Below, in pieces: positions 35,549 to 43,442 of a stretch of 64,000 nt of DNA (position 1 is its first letter; each line of letters begins with the position of its first letter). Location of the stretch: contig JBDTOT010000003.1 in NCBI GenBank assembly GCA_039933105.1, positions 62,001 to 126,000 of the forward strand, given 5' to 3'. The stretch comes from FEN-1219 sp039933105. Its GTDB lineage: Bacteria > Pseudomonadota > Gammaproteobacteria > Steroidobacterales > Rariloculaceae. The position numbers and the translations under genes are program-made. The notes beneath the pieces were generated by a model. That model made no database searches and had not been told where the DNA came from. It saw only the letters and a list, made by a program, of their open reading frames with translations.

Positions 35549-37438
35549 TCAGGCGGCCTTCCGGCGAGACGACTCCGCCATCTGCAGCGCAAGCATGGAT
35601 AACATCCACCTTCCCAAGGCCAGGTTGTTCGGTCCCCTCTCGAGCTGCTGGAACCATGCGAGACCCTCGGACGCAAACAATCCTGACGCACGGAGTTTCG
35701 CCTCTCCGACGCGCCACAGCTCGTTGTTGTCTCGGGTAAGCCAGTCGTCCATCGGCGCATCAAATCCGCGCTTCCCCGCCGTCAGTAAGGGCTGCGGCAA
35801 CCGTTTGCCGATAGTCCGTCGCAGCACGTCCTTGCGCTTGAGCCCTGGCATCTTCACTTGAGAGCTCACGTTTGCCAGGAGTTCCACGATCCGATGGTCG
35901 AGGAACGGCACACGCGCTTCGAGCGAGTGCGCCATCGAGCAGCGGTCCACTTTGCACAGGTACCGTTCCGGCAGGGCTACTGCGTGCAACCAGAAGCTCA
36001 GGAGTCCGAGCCCGTCACGCGCAGCCGCGGGTGCGATGGCCTCTTCGATGAACTCACGCGCGGGGCGCACACGGGGGTTGCCGCCGAGAAGCATTCGTCG
36101 TTGCTCGCCGGACAACCCGATCTGTTTCGATTCGAGCCGCGAGACGAAATCGGCGTTCACGGAAGCGAGCACTCGCCGCGCGCGCTGAACGCCTCGTCTT
36201 TGGCCCCTGTGATCCGCCATGAATAGCGCACCCTCCGCGGCGGAGATGAGCGGGCGCCGGATCAGGCTCGGCACGTGTGTCCACCACGACATGAGCTTCT
36301 CGCGCTGGTGCGACGGATAACCGCTGAGCACCTCGTCCCCACCGTCTCCGGTGAGCACAACCGTCACCAGACCGCGCGCAATCCGGCTCACTTCGTAGGT
36401 CGGTACCGTGGAAGTGTCGCCAAACGGCTCATCGAAATGCCACGCGATCTTCTCGATGAGCTGCTCCGCGTGCTCGCGACCGAGAAGCACGTCGACATGG
36501 TTCGTGTTGAATGAATGCGCCACCAGCCGGGCCAGTGAACGCTCGTCGTTCCCCGAGGGATCAAAGCCGATCGTGCACGTGTTAACGCGTGCGGAGCTGG
36601 CCGAACTCATGGCGGCGACCACGGACGCGGAGTCGAGCCCTCCGCTCAGGAATGCGCCCACGGGCACGTCGCTGCGCAGCCGCAGCCGTACACTGTCCAC
36701 GAACAACGCTTCGAATTCGCTGCGAACCGCAGGTCCATCGGTGCGTAACTCCCCGGCAAGGCGCGAAGGCACCTGCCAGTAGCGCTCCACCTGCACGCCA
36801 CGGCCTTCCTGCACGGTCATGTAACAACCGGCGGGTAATTTATGAACCGACTTGTAGAAGGTATACGGCGCGGGGAGGTAGCCAAAACACAGGATCGCGT
36901 CGAGCATTTCCTCGTTGATCTCACGAGGAACGCCGGCCGCGAACAGAGCCTTCATCTCGGAACCGAACAGGAACGAGTTGTTCCAGAGGGCGTAATAGAA
37001 CGGTTTCTCGCCGAGCCGATCACGTGCGCAAAACAACCGCTTCCGCTTCTCATCCCATAACGCGAACGCCCACATCCCGTTGAACCTGGACAGGCAGTCG
37101 GTGCCCCATTCGTCGTAGGCTTGCAGGATCACCTCCGTATCGGACTCCGTTCGGAACCGTCGGCCGAGGCTCTTCAGCTGCTGCCGGATCTCGATGTAGT
37201 TGTAGAGCTCGCCGTTGTAGACCAGGACCTGACTCTGATCCTCGCTGACGAACGGTTGATCTCCCGTTGCGAGGTCGATGATCGACAAGCGCCTGTGGCC
37301 GAGGCTCACGTTGCCGCGAGTGAAGCATCCGCTCCCGTCTGGCCCGCGGTGCACGAGCGATTCGGTCATGTGCCGAACGAGCGCGTCAACGGCCGGACGT
37401 TGCCCGTCGAGATGGAAGATCCCGGCTATTCCGCACAC
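35549..37438 (-). CDS. asnB: Glutamine-hydrolysing asparagine synthase (AsnB-like)
   Basis: The 629-residue protein starts MCGIAGIFHL, with the catalytic Cys2. The glutaminase lobe has RGPDGSG and NGELYNYIEIR. The synthase domain has FLSGGLDSASVVAAM (about residues 260-274), a LTGDGGDEVLSGY motif and EARVPFLDHRIVELL. All catalytic elements are present. In glycan loci such enzymes are inferred to amidate carboxylated sugars. It overlaps the upstream GT4 gene by 13 bases, so translation is coupled. Confidence 0.94.
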   Translation of the reverse strand: MCGIAGIFHLDGQRPAVDALVRHMTESLVHRGPDGSGCFTRGNVSLGHRRLSIIDLATGDQPFVSEDQSQVLVYNGELYNYIEIRQQLKSLGRRFRTESDTEVILQAYDEWGTDCLSRFNGMWAFALWDEKRKRLFCARDRLGEKPFYYALWNNSFLFGSEMKALFAAGVPREINEEMLDAILCFGYLPAPYTFYKSVHKLPAGCYMTVQEGRGVQVERYWQVPSRLAGELRTDGPAVRSEFEALFVDSVRLRLRSDVPVGAFLSGGLDSASVVAAMSSASSARVNTCTIGFDPSGNDERSLARLVAHSFNTNHVDVLLGREHAEQLIEKIAWHFDEPFGDTSTVPTYEVSRIARGLVTVVLTGDGGDEVLSGYPSHQREKLMSWWTHVPSLIRRPLISAAEGALFMADHRGQRRGVQRARRVLASVNADFVSRLESKQIGLSGEQRRMLLGGNPRVRPAREFIEEAIAPAAARDGLGLLSFWLHAVALPERYLCKVDRCSMAHSLEARVPFLDHRIVELLANVSSQVKMPGLKRKDVLRRTIGKRLPQPLLTAGKRGFDAPMDDWLTRDNNELWRVGEAKLRASGLFASEGLAWFQQLERGPNNLALGRWMLSMLALQMAESSRRKAA

Positions 37439-38646
37439 GTCAATTCACCCCGCTGTTCGAGACCGAGCATCTGCGCGATGTGCCCGATGTTGTTTTCAGA
37501 AAATTCCTGGAGTGCGAACGCGCGCGCACGCTGTCCCATCGCTCGGACGAGATCGGGATCGTCCAACAGCTTCGAGATATCCGCATAGAGCTGCTGCTCG
37601 CTGCCGGACACGAGCCCGATGCCTTGTGCATCGAATAGTCCGTCGGGATTCACCGCCAGGCTCACGACGGGCACGCCCCGCATCCAGGACTGGATGAAGG
37701 TATTCGAAAAACCTTCGTAGTCGCTCGTGTTCACCAGCGCGTAAGAGTGGCAGAGAACCGCATTCACCTCGTCTTGGCTCAACTCTCCCAGGCGCCGAAA
37801 GTTCGGGAGGGCGGCGCTCATCGACGAAATCTCCGCGAGCCACGACTCCTTGCCCATCGGAGCCCCAATCATCACGAACTCCACGTCCACACGTTGCGCG
37901 AAACGAGCCGCCAATCGAATGAACACCTCGGGCCCCTTCAAAGGCTTGATGTTCCCGATCCAGACGATTGTCCTTTTGCTCCCGGCTGCGTTCACCACTG
38001 GCGCAGTGGGCGCCGGATGGAAATTTCGTACCACGACTGTATCGGACCGACCGAAACGGTCGGCGAGCAGGCGTTGCTGGTGCTTCGTCTGGGCGGCGAT
38101 CACGTCGGCGTTGAGAATGCCGTAGCGAAGAAACCAGCGCTCGATGATGCGGTGGGGTTGTAGCCAGCTGCTTCTGCCGGGAGCGATGTCGCTGTCGCTT
38201 GCGAGGCGCCAGACCATGCGGCACTTCCTGCGCTTCGCGTAGAAGGCCGCAATACCGGTATGCGCCGAGGCCACCTGCTGGTAGATGACATCCGGTGCCT
38301 CGCGTTTGAGCGCGCCATACAGCCGAAACAAATCGAAGAACAGGCCGTAGCGGCGGATGCCGCGCTTCGCCGAAAAGCGCACGAGGCGGTAGTTGGGAGG
38401 AACGAATTCAGGGTCGCACTCGGTGGTCAGATACGTGATCTGCACGTCGTATTCTTTCAGGAGGTAATCGACCAGGACCATCGCCTGGTACTCTGAGCCG
38501 CCCTTGTATTTGCTCCAGTGATTGGGCAACAGGACACAGAGCTTGAGCGGGCGGCGTCTCGCCTTCGCGGCCGAAGAGCCCAGCATCGGGGCTACAGCGG
38601 AACGTGGCAGCATCGATTCAGCGCCATTCACGGTTAAGCCTAGCAT
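37426..38646 (-). CDS. GT4 glycosyltransferase (GT-B fold)
   Basis: The probable start is ATG 38646, which overlaps the stop of the upstream CapK-like fragment; ATG 38613 or 38586 are possible. It gives 406 residues. The domain begins LKLCVLLPNHWSKYKGGSEYQ, and the donor domain has IVWIGNIKPLKGPEVFIRLA and NTSDYEGFSNTFIQSWMRG. The layout is close to that of 23661-24764, suggesting related acceptors. The extended open frame to 39162 is an antisense artefact of the next gene. Confidence 0.9.
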   Translation of the reverse strand: MLGLTVNGAESMLPRSAVAPMLGSSAAKARRRPLKLCVLLPNHWSKYKGGSEYQAMVLVDYLLKEYDVQITYLTTECDPEFVPPNYRLVRFSAKRGIRRYGLFFDLFRLYGALKREAPDVIYQQVASAHTGIAAFYAKRRKCRMVWRLASDSDIAPGRSSWLQPHRIIERWFLRYGILNADVIAAQTKHQQRLLADRFGRSDTVVVRNFHPAPTAPVVNAAGSKRTIVWIGNIKPLKGPEVFIRLAARFAQRVDVEFVMIGAPMGKESWLAEISSMSAALPNFRRLGELSQDEVNAVLCHSYALVNTSDYEGFSNTFIQSWMRGVPVVSLAVNPDGLFDAQGIGLVSGSEQQLYADISKLLDDPDLVRAMGQRARAFALQEFSENNIGHIAQMLGLEQRGELTCAE

Positions 38647-39341
38647 GCGCCGGAGCTCCGCGGCCGCTCTCCGCTTGCCCTCCGAATCGCGACCACCGGC
38701 TTCAGCCCGAGCGTCACGTCGTCGATATCGGACGGCGTGTAGGAATCCGGGACGAAGGCCACGTCGTCGGTTCGGTAGCGGACCAGCGGCATCGCTTCGT
38801 TCCAAAAGCCGGTGGCGATGATCCCGAATGCGCGGTGCCCCGGAGGCGAATCGGAACCCGGCACTGCCTCGAGCTGCACATGCGCGCTGTCCGAACGTAG
38901 CCGCGCGATTCGCGCGGTGGCGAACGTTAAATCCCAAACGCCCATCAAGTCGTCGATGAACGCCTGCCCGGCGGCCAGGCAGCGCCGCGACCGATCCACG
39001 CTTACCGGGGCGCCCGTGGTCCCCGCAGTTTCCGCCGGCAGCCAGGAACACTCCAACACGCAATAACTGCTCGCGCGCTCTCGCAACGCACGTTGGTCGA
39101 TGATCGGCCAGTCGGCCAGTGACGCACCGTGCTCGCGCCCGACCGGTGCACGTCGTGCCCACGTCAGCGCCCTCGCGGTCAACCGGAGCGAGAGCGCGCG
39201 CCGCCGCTCGCGGTCCTTGGCATCGAGGTCGCGCAACAGGTGCCGAACTTCGCCGTAATGGCGCGGGCTGTAGCGGACCAGCCGGTTGACCAATCCGGTG
39301 GACTTCAGCCGCCGGGCGACGCGTGTGGTGAGAGCGGGCAT
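38640..39341 (-). CDS. Shrunken CapK/PaaK-like adenylate-forming protein (possible pseudogene)
   Basis: The 233-residue protein is about half the normal 420-440. It keeps the N-terminal helix region, the phosphate-binding loop as TAGTTGAPVSV (about residues 107-117) and the later GFWNEAMPLVRYRTDDVAFV motif shared with the intact CapK-like enzyme at 62328-63578. The central part (about 120 residues, including the Y-G-S-T-E motif) and the C-terminal domain after the G-R motif are missing, yet the frame is open. It may be a decayed ligase or a reduced standalone subunit. It lies between DUF1989 and GT4 genes with short spacings, so it is still transcribed with neighbours. Confidence 0.7.
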   Translation of the reverse strand: MPALTTRVARRLKSTGLVNRLVRYSPRHYGEVRHLLRDLDAKDRERRRALSLRLTARALTWARRAPVGREHGASLADWPIIDQRALRERASSYCVLECSWLPAETAGTTGAPVSVDRSRRCLAAGQAFIDDLMGVWDLTFATARIARLRSDSAHVQLEAVPGSDSPPGHRAFGIIATGFWNEAMPLVRYRTDDVAFVPDSYTPSDIDDVTLGLKPVVAIRRASGERPRSSGAC

Positions 39342-39356
39342 GTACTCGGCGGCGCC

Positions 39357-39950
39357 TCAGTCCAGTATCTCGTAGTGAATGGGCTTGAAACGCTGATTAT
39401 TCGATTTTTCCGCGGAGCAAGCGGTGAGGCCCACGATCAGATCCATCTCGGCACGCAGATCCACGTGGGCTCCCGCCCTGGAAGACGGCACCCCCACCTT
39501 CACGACGCCGTCGCTCGCGACGTCGACCGTCATGAATATATTGAAGGTGGTGCCAATCTGGTGGCTTTGGATGCCGTACTTCGCAAGCGACGTGTATAGA
39601 TTCTCGAAGCAGCTCGGGTGATGGCCCTTGTGCTCATAGAGAATCTCGAACATCTCCTGGCTGCAAGGCGTGAGCAGGAAATCGTGCCGGCCGGCCGTGT
39701 CCGCAACGATCGTCACCATTGGCCTGCTGTCGTTCGAATAGAGAAGGCTGCCGGTCGTGAGGAAAATGGTGCTGGCGTAGTCGATGGTGCGGCCGGAAGA
39801 GAGCCAGCAGCGGGAGTCGTCCGCCGCAAACGCGAAGAAATCGGCCACCTGCTCGCCTTCGGGGTCTATGACCCGCAAGGTTTGGCCCTTCCGCAGCGGA
39901 AATGCCTGGCCTGATTGCGGTGGGATCCGTATCACCTTCGACCCGCTCAT
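39357..39950 (-). CDS. DUF1989 / urea-carboxylase-associated family protein
   Basis: The start is ATG 39950, whose ATGA overlaps the upstream stop; the longer frame lies antisense to the upstream gene. The product has 197 residues. IPPQSGQAFPLRKGQTLRVID opens the family domain, with QVADFFAFAADD, SNDSRPMVTIVADTAGRHDFLLTPCSQEM and NIFMTVDV. The conserved C-x-x-E-M, D and H residues may bind metal. DUF1989 proteins occur next to urea/guanidine and arginine-derived metabolism and in guanitoxin-type pathways. Coupling to the YqcI/YcgG protein suggests a joint function. Confidence 0.85.
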   Translation of the reverse strand: MSGSKVIRIPPQSGQAFPLRKGQTLRVIDPEGEQVADFFAFAADDSRCWLSSGRTIDYASTIFLTTGSLLYSNDSRPMVTIVADTAGRHDFLLTPCSQEMFEILYEHKGHHPSCFENLYTSLAKYGIQSHQIGTTFNIFMTVDVASDGVVKVGVPSSRAGAHVDLRAEMDLIVGLTACSAEKSNNQRFKPIHYEILD

Positions 39951-40756
39951 GGCTTCCCTTTGTCCACGACGTGAAACGGGCATTTCCAATCGGCCGAAAC
40001 GGCTCTGCCGGAGTATTGTCTTGCCTCGCTGCTCGTTCCGTAGTCCGCGAGCACCGGATTGATCGAACCCGCGTAGTGTGTGTCGCGAGCCCGAATGAGC
40101 TTCTTCATCGTTTCGAACTTGCCGCGCTCTCGCAGCCGGTCGAACTGCTCGTGCAGATTGAACACGAGCACCGGCGAACCGAATCGTCGCGCGCGGCGGG
40201 ACGCATGCGGGTGCAAACCGACGACGAAGAACCCTCTGCCGCCGATGCTGAATGAAAAATTGCCGTGGCTCGGATCGCTGCTGACGGTGGGATCCCACGC
40301 GAAGAAGTGCCGGTCGACGTCATGCAGGCATCGGATCTGCTCCCATAGCAGTTCCTCGAAATGGATCTCGGAAAGAATCTCCGGCGTGCGAAAGCAGGCG
40401 ATCAGCGTAACGGAATGGTTGCCGTACGCTGTGAACTCGCGCGAGAACTCGTAGAGATCGTGGCACAGGCCATAGGCGTTGGCCGAGGAACCGAGCTCGC
40501 CGTAGAGCCCGATTCGATACATGTCCTTGTTCAACGCGGAACGCGATCCCACACAGGGGTACCCTTCGCCGAGAATCATGTCCCGGAGGCGGGTATGAAT
40601 GTCGTTGATCTCGGCTCCCGCCGGCCCGAACTCCGGCAGCACGCTCATGAACTCGGCGTCCAGCGGGCGGTGATAGCTCGCCTGGTTGAGCGCGCGCTGG
40701 TCATCGGCCAAAGGATTCCATGGCCGCACGCGCCTGTTCTTGCGTCTCTCAAACAT
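39947..40756 (-). CDS. YqcI/YcgG (GntA/DcsA-like) putative heme-dependent N-oxygenase
   Basis: The 269-residue protein matches the YqcI/YcgG family. GEGYPCVGSRSALNKDMYRI is the N-terminal P-C-x-G motif, followed by FFAWDPTVSSDPSHGNFSFS and the hallmark VVGLHPHASRRARRFGSPVL leading into VFNLHEQFDRLR. Characterised members (GntA in guanitoxin, DcsA in D-cycloserine biosynthesis) are heme-dependent N-hydroxylases of guanidine-containing amino acids. The histidine-rich H-P-H-A-S-R-R-A-R-R-F segment is intact. Its presence in a polysaccharide locus is unusual, and its product could be a modified amino substituent or an unrelated small molecule. Translation is coupled to DUF1989 (ATGA). Confidence 0.82.
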   Translation of the reverse strand: MFERRKNRRVRPWNPLADDQRALNQASYHRPLDAEFMSVLPEFGPAGAEINDIHTRLRDMILGEGYPCVGSRSALNKDMYRIGLYGELGSSANAYGLCHDLYEFSREFTAYGNHSVTLIACFRTPEILSEIHFEELLWEQIRCLHDVDRHFFAWDPTVSSDPSHGNFSFSIGGRGFFVVGLHPHASRRARRFGSPVLVFNLHEQFDRLRERGKFETMKKLIRARDTHYAGSINPVLADYGTSSEARQYSGRAVSADWKCPFHVVDKGKP

Positions 40757-40971
40757 GGCGACGCGGCCGGAGAAGACATGGGGATCCGTAGCGCAGCCTC
40801 ATTATTAGTCTCTTGGTGGCTCGCCCGAATGATTCTAGAGCCCGGGCCAGAACACAGCAAACGGAGGATAGCGAACGCGCCGGGACCATGCCGTGACGCC
40901 TTCGCTTGTACGGAAATCGGGGGTTTCATAGTGTTCCCGGAAGGGCCGATCCGGCTCGATCGGGTGACATA

Positions 40972-42303
40972 ATGGACGTTTCCGCGGCGCACCTCGTGCG
41001 GATCTTGTTACGCGCCACGGTCCACCAAGATCGCGCGCGGGAAGCCCGCGCACAGGAGCGGCTGCGCAGCGGCAGCGTTCAGGAGGCGCGCCGCTACAGC
41101 CTCGAGCAGGCTGTAGCGTTCGCCAACCGCATGGCGATCGAAAGCCCGGGCTACCGCGAGCGGCTGCAACGCGACGGCCTCGCGACCCGCGTTGCCATCG
41201 AGAACTGGAGCCGCCTGCCGATTCTGACGAAGAACGACTTTCGCCAGAACACCGACTCGTGGTTCGGCGAGCCGGTGCGCGCCGGCAACGTTACGTGGAC
41301 GTACACGTCGGGCTCCACGGGGCAGCCGTTCAAATTTCCAGTATCGAGAGCCGGTCAGCGCGCCGATTCTGCGGCCATGGAGCTGAACCTCGAGGCCATC
41401 GGCTGGCGAGCGCCGCTGCGGCGCGCGACGCTCAAAGTCGAGCCGCTGCAACCCAAAGGCCTGCGCAAATTTCTCGGGCTGCTGATGGGCGAGCGCGACA
41501 TCGGGTTTCTCGCCGCGGATTTCCGGAGCGAGCAAGTGCCTGGAATGGTCGAGCGTATCGGCAGGGAGCGCATCTCCTACCTGCGCGGCTACGCGGCGTC
41601 CGTGTATTTGTTCGCCCATGAAGTATTGCGGCAGAAACTATCGTGTCCGATTCCGCTGATCGTCACCCTCGGCGAGGGCTTGGCGCCGGAGCAGGCGGAA
41701 GTCATCGAGCGCGCATTCGGCGGCAAAGTGTATCGAGACTACGGCGGCAGCGAAGCGATGCACATCGGTTTCGAGTGCCGCCAGCACCGCGGCTATCATT
41801 TAGACCTCGCACGATTCCACGTCGAGCTTCTGCGTGAGGGCCGACCGGCCGAGCGCGGCGAAAACGGCGACATCATCGTTACCGCTTTTCGCGACCCCGC
41901 AATGCCGCTCGTGCGCTACCGGATCGGCGACGTCGGCCGCTGGCCCGCCGACGACGCGCCTTGCCCGTGCGGCAACCGCTTTCCGCTCATGGCCGAAGTG
42001 CTGGGCCGTTCGGCGGACGTGGCGATCACGGCCAGCGGCCTGTTGATAAACCTGAATCTGCTCGGCGGCATCTTCAGGTATGCCTTCGAAGACATCGCAC
42101 AGTACCAACTGGTGCAGAAAGAGCCCGATCGCTTCGACGTGTTGTGGGTTCCACGGCACGACAGGGCGGATGACCGGATACCCGCGCTGCAACGAGAGCT
42201 GGCAGCGATGGTCGGAAAGACGGTGACCTTCGATTGGCGTAAGGTTTCGGAGATCCTGCCGGAACGATCGGGCAAACGGCGCGCGCTGATCCCGCTCAAG
42301 TAA
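40972..42303 (+). CDS. CapK/PaaK-like adenylate-forming enzyme (phenylacetate-CoA ligase family)
   Basis: The start is ATG 40972, giving 443 residues, the full family length. The phosphate-binding loop is TYTSGSTGQPFKFPVSRAGQ, VYRDYGGSEAMHIGFECR is the Y-G-x-x-E motif, and DPAMPLVRYRIGDVG with CPCGNRFPLMAEVLGR completes the core. CapK-family proteins occur widely in capsule loci and probably activate an acyl or carboxylic acid for transfer to sugars. It is transcribed divergently from the DUF1989/YqcI unit across a 215-base gap and converges with the GT4 at 42318 (14-base gap). Confidence 0.9.
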   Translation: MDVSAAHLVRILLRATVHQDRAREARAQERLRSGSVQEARRYSLEQAVAFANRMAIESPGYRERLQRDGLATRVAIENWSRLPILTKNDFRQNTDSWFGEPVRAGNVTWTYTSGSTGQPFKFPVSRAGQRADSAAMELNLEAIGWRAPLRRATLKVEPLQPKGLRKFLGLLMGERDIGFLAADFRSEQVPGMVERIGRERISYLRGYAASVYLFAHEVLRQKLSCPIPLIVTLGEGLAPEQAEVIERAFGGKVYRDYGGSEAMHIGFECRQHRGYHLDLARFHVELLREGRPAERGENGDIIVTAFRDPAMPLVRYRIGDVGRWPADDAPCPCGNRFPLMAEVLGRSADVAITASGLLINLNLLGGIFRYAFEDIAQYQLVQKEPDRFDVLWVPRHDRADDRIPALQRELAAMVGKTVTFDWRKVSEILPERSGKRRALIPLK

Positions 42304-42317
42304 CTCGCCGGCGATGC

Positions 42318-43442
42318 TCAGCGGCGGATCTCGGCATAGATTTTCAGGATGCGGTTCGCGACCTCGGCGCGCGCATAACGCCGCATGGCCCCGTCGAGAT
42401 TGCCGATCGCCATTCGCCGGTATAACTCCGTGTCCGCCACCAGCGCGCGAAGGTAGTCCGCGAACACCGCCGGATCCGTGCTCGAGGTCACGAACCCGTT
42501 GACGTCGTTCTTGACGATCTCCGCCATGCTGCCTTCGTCTCGCGTAATGACGGGGAGCGCATGGATCATTGCCTCGAGCACCGCGTTGGACATCCCTTCC
42601 GGGTAACAGGTGGGGAACAGGAATAGGTGCGCGGTCTCCAGCGCGCTCCATTTTGCGGCGCCCTCGACATGCCCCAGGAACTCCACGAAATCGAGGTGGT
42701 TCGATTCGACGTATTGCTTGACGCGCTGCTCGTCATCGCCAGTGCCGGCGATCCAAAGACGCAACGGCGCAGCCCCCGCCGGCTTCGATGCCTGGTAGCG
42801 CCTGACGGCGTCGATGGCAATCAGCGCACCTTTCGATACCAGCAGGCGCGACATGAAAAGGACGATCATTTCCTTCCTGGGCGCATCGACCTTCGCCCGC
42901 GCCTTCTCATCGTGGCCGGGCCGCGCGTCTGCAACGGTCGTCTCCGTCCAGATTCTGGCGGCGCCGATACCCAGAGTGCGCAGCCGTTGTTCGAAAACCT
43001 CGCCCAGCACGATGAAGTTTCTGCAACGGCCATAGGTCATCCGAAAGAAGCCGCGTAGCCAGCGACTGCGCTCGATGGTCGAAGCGAACCGATCGTCCCA
43101 ACCCCTGAAAAAGACGACCGTGGGCGTTCGGCTGACGGCGGCCAGCAGCACGAACAATCCGTCCCGAAAAAACGACCGTGGATTCAAGGAAGGATTCACG
43201 TGGACCAGATCGTAGCGATTTGTCAGCAGCTTCACTGCGAGGCTACAGGCGCTCGTCGACACGCGCCAAAGAGCTTTGAGAAGGGGCTGGCGATCTGCAG
43301 AGTTGACGTAGAAATACTCGACGGCACAAAGCTCGTGCAGACGCAGAGTGTTGAAGTAGTTGACGACACCTCCCCGCCCATGAAGATCCGGGACAAGGAT
43401 CAACACGCGGCCGGCGGACTGCGTCTTCCGCGCGGAAGTCAT
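42318..43442 (-). CDS. GT4 glycosyltransferase (GT-B fold)
   Basis: The start is ATG 43442, in ATGA overlap with the stop of the heparinase-like gene. The product has 374 residues. VLILVPDLHGRGGVVNYFNT is the N-terminal glycine-rich acceptor loop. The donor domain has VLFMSRLLVSKGALIAIDAV, LFLFPTCYPEGMSNAVLEAM (E-x7-E region) and ALPVITRDEGSMAEIV. It is a typical cytoplasmic hexosyltransferase with no readable specificity. Coupled translation with a lyase-type protein is frequent in exopolysaccharide loci. Confidence 0.92.
   Translation of the reverse strand: MTSARKTQSAGRVLILVPDLHGRGGVVNYFNTLRLHELCAVEYFYVNSADRQPLLKALWRVSTSACSLAVKLLTNRYDLVHVNPSLNPRSFFRDGLFVLLAAVSRTPTVVFFRGWDDRFASTIERSRWLRGFFRMTYGRCRNFIVLGEVFEQRLRTLGIGAARIWTETTVADARPGHDEKARAKVDAPRKEMIVLFMSRLLVSKGALIAIDAVRRYQASKPAGAAPLRLWIAGTGDDEQRVKQYVESNHLDFVEFLGHVEGAAKWSALETAHLFLFPTCYPEGMSNAVLEAMIHALPVITRDEGSMAEIVKNDVNGFVTSSTDPAVFADYLRALVADTELYRRMAIGNLDGAMRRYARAEVANRILKIYAEIRR

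Noticed and set aside
38647..39162. N-terminal extension of the GT4 at 37426-38646
   Set aside because: The extra residues are antisense-like in composition and overlap the CapK-like gene; GT4 homology starts near residue 35 of the shorter form.
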